NCBI GenBank assembly: GCA_903959115.1
Contig: CAJBVU010000055.1
Coordinates: forward strand, 1-12,943
Origin: an uncultured Bacteroidota bacterium
Lineage (GTDB): Bacteria; Bacteroidota; Bacteroidia; NS11-12g; UBA955
Direction: 5' to 3'
DNA length: 12,943 nt
Program-made: the position numbers and the translations under genes
Notes under the pieces: generated by a model
Seen by the model: the letters and a program-made list of their open reading frames with translations, nothing else
Databases searched by the model: none
What the model was told of the DNA's origin: nothing
Shown: piece by piece, positions 1 to 6,806 of the stretch
How positions within the stretch are numbered: position 1 is the stretch's first letter
Layout of the letters: every line of letters starts with the position of its first letter

Positions 1-423
1 ACCCCTAGGAACGCGATAAAGTTCATACTCCTTAAAATCGGGTTCTTTGTTCTTGCCCCATCGAATTTCAGCATATCGGTCATTTACGATGGTTGTAGTA
101 TATAACGGAACTCCCGCTATCGGCGTATTCAATTCCGTAACGGTACAGAAAATGTTTTTCGCAAATACTTGAACGTCGCAAATATTCACACCAATGAGCT
201 CGTAACAGTAATTATTCTGCCTAGGATTCACCACATTCCCGTCCACATAAACCCCTGCTGCGCCACTTCGGATGGTGTCAAGGATTTTGATTGACCCATC
301 AGGGTTGGTTCTTCGAAGTAGGAAATATTTAAAGAATGATCCTGGTATTGCGATGTTATTCCAGGAGATCGACATTTTAGATGTTTGTCTATCGAAACTC
401 ACACAAAATGGCATCCGGTGGAA
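1..423 (-). CDS. Frameshifted C-terminal continuation of the SBBP secreted protein (FN3-like region), partial
   Basis: On the minus strand an open frame runs from about 423 to position 1 without a stop, one register away from the frame that ends at 389. Its translation is coherent: it passes through VSFDRQTSKMSISWNN, later contains NYCYELIGVNICD, and ends with RYAEIRWGKNKEPDFKEYEL. The Trp-centred strands (SISWNN, EIRWGKN) and the KEYELYR-type strand resemble two successive fibronectin type III-like modules, as commonly found before the C-terminal sorting domain in these proteins. The preceding stop in this register is at 424-426, so the frame change must lie between about 392 and 423. The AAAA run at 405-408 (TTTT on the coding strand) is the obvious place: removing one base gives ...DAICVSFDRQTS..., joining both parts smoothly. 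It has no start of its own. The C-terminal type IX sorting domain expected from the family would lie outside the window. Confidence 0.8.
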
Positions 424-3157
424 TTACTTTAGGTGGTTCTGTAACGAGCAATTTGATCCTAGCGTAAGTTGTATCAGCTTTTGGGCAGCCACGATCCATT
501 ACCATCACAAGTATTTCAACAGTATCCTTTGAGAAACTGCTACAGATGGTTTTCCAATCCAATTTTAAGGTTGCAGAACCAATACCTGGGATTAACGTCA
601 GCTTTGCTGTATCTGCGCCCATCATTCCACCCTTCTTCACCCATTTGGCTCGCAGATACATCGTATCGAAAGGATCAGGGTCGATGCCTTTGATTTGGAA
701 ACTTATTGGCTGTGTAGCGATGACTTGAACAAAAGTATCTTTCAACCGAGGTTTAAGATTTAGGTTCTCAAAGTCGATTTTAAACAGTGCATTGTTACAG
801 TTGTTGCTATTCATTGTCCGACTGTATGCTGTTGGTGTGGTTGGAAACAATCCATTTCTTCTGCAACCCGCACAAACGGACTGATAGATAATTCCTTTAG
901 AATCAAATCTAGAGGTGCCACCATCCACATGTTCTTCTGCCGTTTTTCCTGGGGTACTAACACCGCCAAAGTAAGTGGCATAGGCCAATGAGTAAAAGTT
1001 TTTGGAGAATACGGCGAGATAGAAATCACTGCCATCGGTATTTTTTTGAGCCGCATCTGCGGTGGTTAATAATCCGTTGGTCCTTCCTTTATTTCGATGT
1101 TGCTTTGGAGTACCCGTATTGACATCATACAAAGCGGAATTGGTACTTCCACCCCATCCCGAAACGAAAATTCGCTCACATCGATCAACCAAGAAAGCAC
1201 TTGGACTAATATTGGGATAAATGATGTTTCCAGAGTTAACACCAAAGGTAGTTTGCATATCAACGGAAGAAAGATCCACGGAATAGCAAGAAATATACTG
1301 ACCTCCACCTGGTTGATAAAACCGCGCATTCACATTGGGCATATTGGCTTCGGTTTGTCCGTAAATATATGGTTTGCCGGTAAGACCCGTTTGAACAAAA
1401 TGGGCTTGCTCATAAAGCGATGTCCCATGGTAGCGGCCTTGAAGAACATCACCGGTGAATTTATCCAATCGCATTAATATCGCATCGGCAATTCCCCCTT
1501 GATAATCGTTAATCCATTTGGAGCCAATCACTGTTTTTAGGTTATTACTAGAACTTCCGCCGCTTACATAGATGTCGTTTGACTTACCCAAAGCCACCCC
1601 ATATAGCGCATCATACCCAACGCCACCAAACTGTTGGGACCATTTTAAAATGGTAAGGGAATTATTTAAGCAAAAAACTACGGCATCGGACTTACCACCA
1701 TAGACCCCGTTTCCAGTCCTAGGAAAATTCATGCTATATGTGATCCCAGAAACATAAACATTCTTTTCATCCGTGATAATCTCACCGCGAAATTCATCGG
1801 CATAATTATAAATCAGTGGGAAATCATCAACACTTACGCCTGCCTCAGATCTATCAGCACCTACAGCATCCAAGCCACTGCCTCCAAAAAAAGTAGAAGC
1901 CATAATAGTTGTCCCGGTAGGATTAAACTTGGTGACAAAGAAATCGTACCCGCCATTGTGCGTATTATCGTATTGACCCTTAGTACCCATTGGGAAATCA
2001 GTACTTCGGGTTGAGCCCATCACATACAAATTATCTAAGGAATCTGTCACCATGGAATGCGGTTGCTCATTGTTAGAACCACCCAAATAGGTACAAAAAA
2101 GCAATTTGTCGCCCGTTGAATTGAATTTTAAAATAGCGGCATCTCTAGAGCCCCCATAGCCCAAATCTTCTGACACGCCATCGCCAAAGGTTGTTTGTGC
2201 AGCGCCAGGGGTTATTGGCAGTCCGATATCAAAAACGGTACCTCCGGCATAACCATTGCCTTGAATATCATACGTGCCAGTACAACCAAAATTATCCGCT
2301 CTAGAGCCGGTGTAGGTACTAAAAACCAATTTTGGATCTATCACCAAGTCATCGGTGTTTCTAGGTTCTAAATTATTAATGCTAAACTGAAATGAGCCAT
2401 CTTGAAGTTGGACATAATTGGCGTTGAGTTTGGAATTACCTGATTGCCCCTCATCTTCAGCACCCACATTTCCATTGTAGTAAACTGCAGGGATTTCCTC
2501 TGCCCAGTCAACGATATTGGTTTTAATTCTGCAGTACTTCTTTGATGCACTTAATTCCGAACTGTTTTCACCTCGATATTTCCAGTGAATCACGTTTGGA
2601 TTAACATTGGAATGAACAATCCAATTGTATTTTATCGTATTTTGAAATGATTTCACTTCTAAGTCAACGCCAGGCCAAACATTTGCAATGATGATGCTAC
2701 TGTATTTCTGCAATTCGATAAAACTGCCTTTGGGATTGTGATAATTGTAAAACTCTGTGGATGCTGTACCCGAGCCCTCTGCTTTTGCCGAACCTGTGGG
2801 ATTAACAAAATCCATAAATACCGCTTGCGTTGGGAGTTTTAACGTTTGGGTTGTGCGATCATGCAGTTTTTCAAATGCACCTGTATCAATTAAATTCCAA
2901 ACGAATCCGGTTTGTGTAATCCACAAATCTCCAATATTGAGATGGGCCTTAGATAATACACTCTTTGACCACTGGCCTTTGTTAATGATAAAAATTGGCT
3001 CTCCGGATAATCCTTGAACTGGGTTGCCCACATTGGCTAACAACGAGGCTGAAAGAAATAAAGAAAACAAAAAAACTTGCGCGTGCAGAGCAATAATGGT
3101 CTTTTCAAATTTGAAAAAAATCATGCGGACGCAGTTTCTAATCATCATTGTTTGCAT
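389..3157 (-). CDS. Secreted SBBP beta-propeller repeat protein (probable T9SS substrate), interrupted by a frameshift
   Basis: This is a large secreted or surface protein of unknown ligand. The start gives MQTMMIRN; an internal Met at 3124 (MIFFKFEK) is equally plausible and places the signal peptide (hydrophobic VFLFSLFLSASLLA) closer to the N-terminus. Residues about 53-275 match the N-terminal module that precedes SBBP propellers in Bacteroidota (FIINKGQWSKSVL, GDLWITQTGFVWNL). Residues about 278-790 hold the SBBP propeller, with recurring blades such as FSTYTGSRADNFG, LFCTYLGGSNNEQPHS, MASTFFGGSGLDA and YATYFGGVS, strands of the NLYVMGSTRSTDFP type, and a Cys-containing VCAGC segment. 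Residues about 800-910 look like a PKD/Ig-like domain. The frame stops at TAG 389-391, but coding continues in another register to the window edge, so the 922-residue product is probably an artefact or a truncated allele. Proteins with this layout normally end in a gliding-motility-type C-terminal sorting domain. The family call is confident; the role is unknown. Confidence 0.85.
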   Translation of the reverse strand: MQTMMIRNCVRMIFFKFEKTIIALHAQVFLFSLFLSASLLANVGNPVQGLSGEPIFIINKGQWSKSVLSKAHLNIGDLWITQTGFVWNLIDTGAFEKLHDRTTQTLKLPTQAVFMDFVNPTGSAKAEGSGTASTEFYNYHNPKGSFIELQKYSSIIIANVWPGVDLEVKSFQNTIKYNWIVHSNVNPNVIHWKYRGENSSELSASKKYCRIKTNIVDWAEEIPAVYYNGNVGAEDEGQSGNSKLNANYVQLQDGSFQFSINNLEPRNTDDLVIDPKLVFSTYTGSRADNFGCTGTYDIQGNGYAGGTVFDIGLPITPGAAQTTFGDGVSEDLGYGGSRDAAILKFNSTGDKLLFCTYLGGSNNEQPHSMVTDSLDNLYVMGSTRSTDFPMGTKGQYDNTHNGGYDFFVTKFNPTGTTIMASTFFGGSGLDAVGADRSEAGVSVDDFPLIYNYADEFRGEIITDEKNVYVSGITYSMNFPRTGNGVYGGKSDAVVFCLNNSLTILKWSQQFGGVGYDALYGVALGKSNDIYVSGGSSSNNLKTVIGSKWINDYQGGIADAILMRLDKFTGDVLQGRYHGTSLYEQAHFVQTGLTGKPYIYGQTEANMPNVNARFYQPGGGQYISCYSVDLSSVDMQTTFGVNSGNIIYPNISPSAFLVDRCERIFVSGWGGSTNSALYDVNTGTPKQHRNKGRTNGLLTTADAAQKNTDGSDFYLAVFSKNFYSLAYATYFGGVSTPGKTAEEHVDGGTSRFDSKGIIYQSVCAGCRRNGLFPTTPTAYSRTMNSNNCNNALFKIDFENLNLKPRLKDTFVQVIATQPISFQIKGIDPDPFDTMYLRAKWVKKGGMMGADTAKLTLIPGIGSATLKLDWKTICSSFSKDTVEILVMVMDRGCPKADTTYARIKLLVTEPPKVIPPDAILCEFR

Positions 3158-3242
3158 GGAAATGCCTACTCGTTATACAAAAATCGGTGATTTTATGTAT
3201 GATTCTTACTTTTCGGCAACGAATTGACAACAAGTTGATTGG

Positions 3243-3271
3243 TTTGGTTGCTTTGGGCTGTTGTACATTTG
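3243..3271 (+). promoter_or_regulatory. Bacteroidota-type promoter for fmt
   Basis: TACATTTG at 3264-3271 matches the TAnnTTTG -7 consensus of Bacteroidota exactly. TTTG at 3243-3246 supplies a -33 element with a 17-bp spacer. Only 6 nt separate the box from the ATG at 3278, so transcription would start at or next to the start codon. This supports the downstream fmt start over the longer reading frame from 3239. Confidence 0.55.
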
Positions 3272-3277
3272 CACTGT

Positions 3278-4195
3278 ATGACACAGTCTAAGCTACGCAT
3301 CGTTTTCTTTGGGACCCCAGATTTTGCGGCATTTTCTTTGGAAAAGATAGTGAAAAGCGGGTTTCAAGTGGTTGGCGTAGTTACGGCAATAGATAAACCA
3401 GCCGGTAGAGGTCAGAAAATTGCAGAAAGCGCCGTTAAGCGTAAAGCGAATGAACTCGGATTAAAAATTTTACAACCTGCCAATTTGAAATCAGAGGATT
3501 TCATGAAAGAATTGGAATCCTTAAATCCAAACTTAGGTGTAGTTATCGCCTTTAGAATGCTTCCAGAAAAGGTTTGGTCTTTCCCAACCATAGGGACGAT
3601 TAACTTACACGGCTCCTTACTTCCTCAATATAGGGGAGCTGCTCCCATACATCATGCGATAATTAATGGTGAAACCACCACGGGGTTAACCACATTTTTT
3701 CTAAAACACGAGATTGATACCGGAGATATTATCGCAAAAGCAAAACTAAGCATTGGCGAAAACGAATCCTTAGGTGAATTGCACGACAGGATGATGGTTA
3801 TGGGTGCGGACTTGATTGCGCACACGCTGGAGTTAATTTCTGATGGCAATTACCAAACCACCCCACAGGATTTTAGCGATGAACTCAAATCGGCGCCCAA
3901 GTTGAACCGTGACTTCGCCGAATTACACTTGCAGATGTCAATTCAAGATTTTCATAATAAAGTGAGGGGATTAAATCCCTTTCCCGGTGCTTGGATTAAG
4001 AGTGAATGGGGCGATATGAAAATACTCAGCGGGGAAAAGATGGAACTCTCCCTACCCGATTTACACAATTGCATTGTCATCGAATCACGTCAACTCCTTA
4101 TTTGTCTATACGATGGCTGTTATAAAGTCAACCATATGCAATTGCCAGGCAGGCCAAAAATGACGTCTGTCGAATTTATTAATGGATTGAAATAA
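3278..4195 (+). CDS. fmt: Methionyl-tRNA formyltransferase
   Basis: The enzyme transfers a formyl group from 10-formyl-tetrahydrofolate to Met-tRNA(fMet) in the cytoplasm, preparing the initiator tRNA. From the chosen start the protein has 305 residues, normal for the family. The N-terminal formyltransferase domain begins RIVFFGTPDFAAFSLE and continues with DKPAGRGQK. The catalytic segment INLHGSLLPQYRGAAPIHH carries Asn109 and His111, followed by EIDTGD with Asp147, the family triad. The C-terminal domain includes KVRGLNPFPGAW, typical of the tRNA-binding part. The frame is open upstream to 3239 (MVWLLWAVVHLHC), but that extension has no family similarity and overlaps the promoter, so MTQSKLRIVFF at 3278 is preferred. 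It is divergent from the SBBP gene. FolC further right belongs to the same folate economy, but nothing shows co-regulation. Confidence 0.96.
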   Translation: MTQSKLRIVFFGTPDFAAFSLEKIVKSGFQVVGVVTAIDKPAGRGQKIAESAVKRKANELGLKILQPANLKSEDFMKELESLNPNLGVVIAFRMLPEKVWSFPTIGTINLHGSLLPQYRGAAPIHHAIINGETTTGLTTFFLKHEIDTGDIIAKAKLSIGENESLGELHDRMMVMGADLIAHTLELISDGNYQTTPQDFSDELKSAPKLNRDFAELHLQMSIQDFHNKVRGLNPFPGAWIKSEWGDMKILSGEKMELSLPDLHNCIVIESRQLLICLYDGCYKVNHMQLPGRPKMTSVEFINGLK

Positions 4196-4217
4196 TTTAT
4201 TTTTTGTGTTTTTTACA

Positions 4218-4245
4218 AATAAAATTTGCAATTGCGAATTTTATT
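4218..4245. repeat. 28-bp near-perfect palindrome upstream of the sigma factor gene
   Basis: AATAAAATT (4218-4226) and AATTTTATT (4237-4245) are exact inverted copies around the inner palindrome GCAATTGC (4228-4235). Only the T4227/G4236 pair breaks the symmetry, and it would be a U-G wobble in RNA. No T-run follows it on the plus strand, so it does not look like a standard fmt terminator. It lies 23 nt after the fmt stop and about 107 nt before the sigma factor start. It could be an operator, an mRNA-end hairpin, or chance symmetry in AT-rich DNA. The rest of the 4196-4352 spacer shows only T-rich sequence and no recognisable consensus promoter. Confidence 0.5.
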
Positions 4246-4340
4246 GCATTGATTTACGACCGAAACACATCTGAAACGCCTATACGTAGAAAAATACTCA
4301 ACCAATTCTTGCCTTATTAAAACCAATTTTTAACCTGCAA

Positions 4341-4348
4341 GGGAGGAG
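4341..4348 (+). promoter_or_regulatory. Strong Shine-Dalgarno sequence of the sigma factor gene
   Basis: GGGAGGAG at 4341-4348 lies 4 nt before the ATG at 4353; its GGAGG core ends 6 nt before the start, ideal spacing. Most other starts in this window have no such element, as usual in Bacteroidota, so this gene is exceptional. It fixes the start of the sigma factor. Confidence 0.75.
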
Positions 4349-4352
4349 TATT

Positions 4353-4934
4353 ATGACTACACCATTGATAACTGACGGCGTGCTGATTAAACGTTACATT
4401 GACGGTAACAACGCAGCATTTGAAACTTTACTGAAACGCCATAGATCTCGGATACTTTCGAGTATTTATTTGCTTGTGGGCGATCGTTATGTTGCTGAAG
4501 ACATCTTTCAGGAAACCTTCATCAAGGTAATTCATAGCATTCAGAAGGGCAAATACAATCACGAAGACAAATTCCTACCTTGGGTACTTCGTATCGCTCG
4601 AAATATGAGTATAGATACTATTCGTGCGAGAAAAAGAATGCCTGTGGTTGTAGATACTGAAGGACGTGATATTTTTGATAGTTTGGGAATAACTGTAGAA
4701 AGTCAGGAAGAATATAGAGTAGCCAAGGATGATGTTGATATTTTGCGACAGTGGATTTGGGAACTGCCTGAAGACCAGCGTGAAGTGTTAATTTTACGTC
4801 AATACGCCGATCTAAGTTTCAAGGAAATTGCAGCATTAACAGAAACCAATATCAACACTTGTATCGGTAGAATGCACTACGCAATTTTGAATTTGCGAAA
4901 AAAGATGCAAAAAAGTGTTGCCAAAGTAAAATAA
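4353..4934 (+). CDS. ECF-type RNA polymerase sigma factor (sigma-70 family)
   Basis: A 193-residue alternative sigma factor that would direct RNA polymerase to a specific set of promoters. Region 2 spans about residues 20-95: AEDIFQETF (48-56) is the conserved core-binding helix, and LPWVLRIARNMSIDTIRARKR covers the -10 recognition part. Region 4 spans about 138-183, with LPEDQREVLILRQYADLS followed by the helix-turn-helix FKEIAALTETNINTCIGRMHYAI that reads the -35 region. There is no region 1.1 or region 3, which fits the ECF group. It has a very strong Shine-Dalgarno sequence and a leader of up to about 150 nt holding a palindrome, suggesting its own control. The small gene 44 nt downstream could encode a regulatory partner. 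There is no membrane-bound FecR-type anti-sigma factor next to it. The regulon and signal cannot be inferred. Confidence 0.93.
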   Translation: MTTPLITDGVLIKRYIDGNNAAFETLLKRHRSRILSSIYLLVGDRYVAEDIFQETFIKVIHSIQKGKYNHEDKFLPWVLRIARNMSIDTIRARKRMPVVVDTEGRDIFDSLGITVESQEEYRVAKDDVDILRQWIWELPEDQREVLILRQYADLSFKEIAALTETNINTCIGRMHYAILNLRKKMQKSVAKVK

Positions 4935-4953
4935 TCTGATTTTCGGTCCGTTA

Positions 4954-4961
4954 TAAGTTTG
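4954..4961 (+). promoter_or_regulatory. Possible -7 box ahead of the 78-residue gene
   Basis: TAAGTTTG fits TAnnTTTG exactly and lies 17 nt before the ATG at 4979. No TTG -33 element is visible at a suitable distance. It may allow the small gene to be transcribed separately from the sigma factor, or be coincidental. Confidence 0.3.
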
Positions 4962-4978
4962 TCGTTTTAGCGAAGCAT

Positions 4979-5215
4979 ATGACAAGACCATTATCACACT
5001 CAGACCTACTTCTTTATTATTATGGTGAAGCCGATACTGAAATTTCGGCTTTCATACAAGACAATATTTCTGAGCATCCTGAATGGTCGATGTATTTTCA
5101 AGAGATTTATCAGGCGATGAGCGACATGGATACATTGATGATTTCGCCAAATTCAACTACCCTATCCATTATTTTAGAGGAGAGTGATTCAAAATTATTT
5201 CACTCAATCGGATAA
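4979..5215 (+). CDS. Small protein of unknown function next to the sigma factor; possible anti-sigma-like partner
   Basis: A 78-residue acidic protein, not recognised by name. It begins MTRPLSHSDLLLYYYGEADTEI and continues with an amphipathic EHPEWSMYFQEIYQAMSDMDTLM segment and an ILEESDSKLF tail. The opening (a short helix with LLLYYYGEAD, then a stretch before EHPEWSMYF) is reminiscent of the N-terminal part of anti-sigma factors, where a polar helix precedes a CxxC zinc site. Here no cysteines are present and there is no transmembrane segment, so it would be soluble. It follows the sigma factor in the same direction after 44 nt and precedes the dioxygenase by 34 nt. A role in modulating the sigma factor is inferred from position and a weak resemblance only. 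It could instead be an unrelated small protein. Confidence 0.65.
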   Translation: MTRPLSHSDLLLYYYGEADTEISAFIQDNISEHPEWSMYFQEIYQAMSDMDTLMISPNSTTLSIILEESDSKLFHSIG

Positions 5216-5249
5216 TACAAATCTTGTTCTAGTGTGGTAAATTCGTACC

Positions 5250-6188
5250 ATGCAATCAATTCCCAAATTAGATTTATCTCATTTCACGCTAGGTTCTTCG
5301 GAACAAAAAAGTAAATTCGTCGCAGATTTGGGCCATGCCTATGAACAAATCGGATTTGTTGCCATACGAAATCATAGTATTCCATCAGACACATTAAAGC
5401 TACTCTATCAAGAAGTGGCAAATTTTTTCGATTTACCTGAAACCACTAAGTTAAAATACGACGATACGGAAGGTGGAGGTCAACGAGGTTATACTGGCTT
5501 TGGAAAAGAACACGCAAAGAATCGAAATACAGGGGATTTAAAGGAGTTTTGGCATTTTGGTCAGTACGAAACGCTTGAAGACCACTCCTATCCTGCCAAC
5601 AAACAAGTTGCCGAACTATCGAATTTCAATAGGGCGGGCGAAAATGTTTTTCGCGCACTCGAGAACACCGGCGTTCAAATGTTAAGGGCGATTGCTTTGC
5701 ATTTAAAATTGGATGAATTCTATTTTGACGATCGCGTTACAAAGGGTAACAGTATTTTAAGAGCTATCCACTATCCACCCATTACGGAGGATCCAAAAGA
5801 TGCAATCAGAGCTGGCGAACATGAGGATATTAACTTAATCACCCTATTGGTTGGTGCCAGTGCGGATGGTTTGGAGGTATTAAATAAGGAGAATCAATGG
5901 ATTGGAGTAACGGAAGTGGAGGGTCATATTGTAGTAAATGTGGGCGATATGCTGCAGCGATTAACCAATGATCAGTTAAAAAGCACTACCCATCGGGTGG
6001 TTAATCCGCCCCAAAATCAGTGGGGAAAACCACGATATAGCATTCCATTCTTCTTACATCCACGTCCGAATGTCCCATTAAATACTTTACCACAGTGTAT
6101 TACCGAAGAAAATCCAAAGAAATACAGTGATTGTACCGCGATGGAGTTTCTTTTGGAACGATTAAGAGAAATTGGTTTGATCAAATAA
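5250..6188 (+). CDS. Isopenicillin N synthase-like Fe(II)/2-oxoglutarate-dependent dioxygenase
   Basis: A 312-residue cytoplasmic non-haem iron oxygenase of the DIOX_N plus 2OG-FeII_Oxy type. The N-terminal domain (about 4-110) has the family opening IPKLDLSHF, then GFVAIRNHSI and FFDLPETTKLKY. The catalytic double-stranded beta-helix holds the iron ligands His191 and Asp193 (GEHEDINLITLL) and His248 (KSTTHRVVNP). Arg262 and Ser264 (PRYSIPFF) are the RxS pair that binds the 2-oxoglutarate carboxylate. The motifs are complete, so it should be active, but the substrate cannot be deduced: the family covers antibiotic, pigment, hormone and amino-acid oxidations. It follows the sigma factor and the small gene in the same direction with short gaps and might be co-transcribed with them. 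It ends tail-to-tail against the thioesterase gene, with 33 nt between. Confidence 0.92.
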   Translation: MQSIPKLDLSHFTLGSSEQKSKFVADLGHAYEQIGFVAIRNHSIPSDTLKLLYQEVANFFDLPETTKLKYDDTEGGGQRGYTGFGKEHAKNRNTGDLKEFWHFGQYETLEDHSYPANKQVAELSNFNRAGENVFRALENTGVQMLRAIALHLKLDEFYFDDRVTKGNSILRAIHYPPITEDPKDAIRAGEHEDINLITLLVGASADGLEVLNKENQWIGVTEVEGHIVVNVGDMLQRLTNDQLKSTTHRVVNPPQNQWGKPRYSIPFFLHPRPNVPLNTLPQCITEENPKKYSDCTAMEFLLERLREIGLIK

Positions 6189-6221
6189 ATCAAAAAATCG
6201 CAATACGCGATATCTGATTGA

Positions 6222-6740
6222 TTAAACGAAGAGATTTTTCAACTCTTGTGCATCTTCGGGCTTCATTTTACCCGCAAGAATTAATCTAACCTGACGTCGT
6301 CGTAGAGCACCCTCGTATTTCAGCACCTCCTCTTCGGATTGAGGAGTTAGCTCTGGAACAGTAACAGGCTTATTTCTGCCATCTAATGCCACAAAAGTAT
6401 AGTAGGCTTCATTGGATTTAACCCGACCACCAGACGGTAAATTCTCGGCAAACACTTCAATAAACACTTCCATGCTCGAATTAAAAGCCCTGGATACATA
6501 GGCTTTCAGCGTAACAACATCACCCAATCGAATACTTTCTTTAAATGAAACACTGTCAACTGCGGCCGTAACAACAATATTGTGACTGTGTTTTTGGGCA
6601 GCGATAGCCGCACAGATATCCATCCAATGTAGCAAGCGACCTCCCATTAAATTCCCCAAAGTAGTGGTATCGTTGGGCAATACTATCTCATTCATCAATG
6701 TGAATGAATCTACCGGATGTTTTGGAGTGAGGTTTTTCAT
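6222..6740 (-). CDS. Acyl-CoA thioesterase, single hot-dog domain
   Basis: A 172-residue cytoplasmic enzyme that hydrolyses acyl-CoA to free acid and CoA, of the YciA/ACOT7-like hot-dog group. The segment LPNDTTTLGNLMGGRLLHWMD (about 21-41) is the family signature, including the Asn/Asp region used in catalysis and the central hot-dog helix. It is followed by strands VVTAAVDSVSFKESIRLGDVV and KSNEAYYTFVALDGRNKPVTVP. One hot-dog domain means it must at least dimerise. The C-terminal tail (EEVLKYEGALRRRQVRL) is the usual extra helix. The ATG at 6740 is 7 nt after a consensus -7 box, which itself sits in the tail of the rpmA terminator, so this gene appears to have its own promoter with almost no 5' leader. 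Chain-length preference cannot be read from sequence. Confidence 0.93.
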   Translation of the reverse strand: MKNLTPKHPVDSFTLMNEIVLPNDTTTLGNLMGGRLLHWMDICAAIAAQKHSHNIVVTAAVDSVSFKESIRLGDVVTLKAYVSRAFNSSMEVFIEVFAENLPSGGRVKSNEAYYTFVALDGRNKPVTVPELTPQSEEEVLKYEGALRRRQVRLILAGKMKPEDAQELKNLFV

Positions 6741-6747
6741 ATATGTA

Positions 6748-6755
6748 CAAAAATA
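6748..6755 (-). promoter_or_regulatory. -7 promoter box of the thioesterase gene
   Basis: Reading the minus strand, TATTTTTG matches TAnnTTTG exactly and is followed by 7 nt (TACATAT) and the ATG at 6740. No TTG -33 element is visible in the expected zone, which is occupied by the rpmA terminator hairpin. The match may partly result from the T-rich terminator tail. Confidence 0.4.
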
Positions 6756-6783
6756 AAAAAGGGGAAGTCGCCTTCCCCTTTTT
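6756..6783 (-). terminator. Intrinsic terminator after rplU-rpmA
   Basis: A 12-bp stem pairs 6756-6767 (AAAAAGGGGAAG) with 6772-6783 (CTTCCCCTTTTT) across a 4-nt loop. Read on the minus strand, it is followed by a T-rich tail. It lies 23 nt after the rpmA stop, so it should end the ribosomal protein transcript. The symmetric A/T flanks would let it work on the plus strand too. Confidence 0.9.
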
Positions 6784-6806
6784 CTGATATTTATTTTTTA
6801 AATAAT

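Noticed and set aside
392..423. Programmed ribosomal frameshift in the SBBP gene
   Set aside because: No recognisable slippery heptamer, stimulatory structure or prfB-like signal; a homopolymer length error or mutation is simpler.
1097..1477. 126-residue plus-strand open frame inside the SBBP gene
   Set aside because: No domain, no start signal and fully opposite a well-supported coding region.
3239..3277. N-terminal extension of fmt (MVWLLWAVVHLHC)
   Set aside because: It has no family similarity, overlaps the consensus promoter, and the internal Met at 3278 gives the usual Fmt start and length.
6197..6211. Small inverted repeat (ATCGC...GCGAT) between the dioxygenase and thioesterase stops
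   Set aside because: Only a 5-bp stem without a T-run; too weak to call a terminator.
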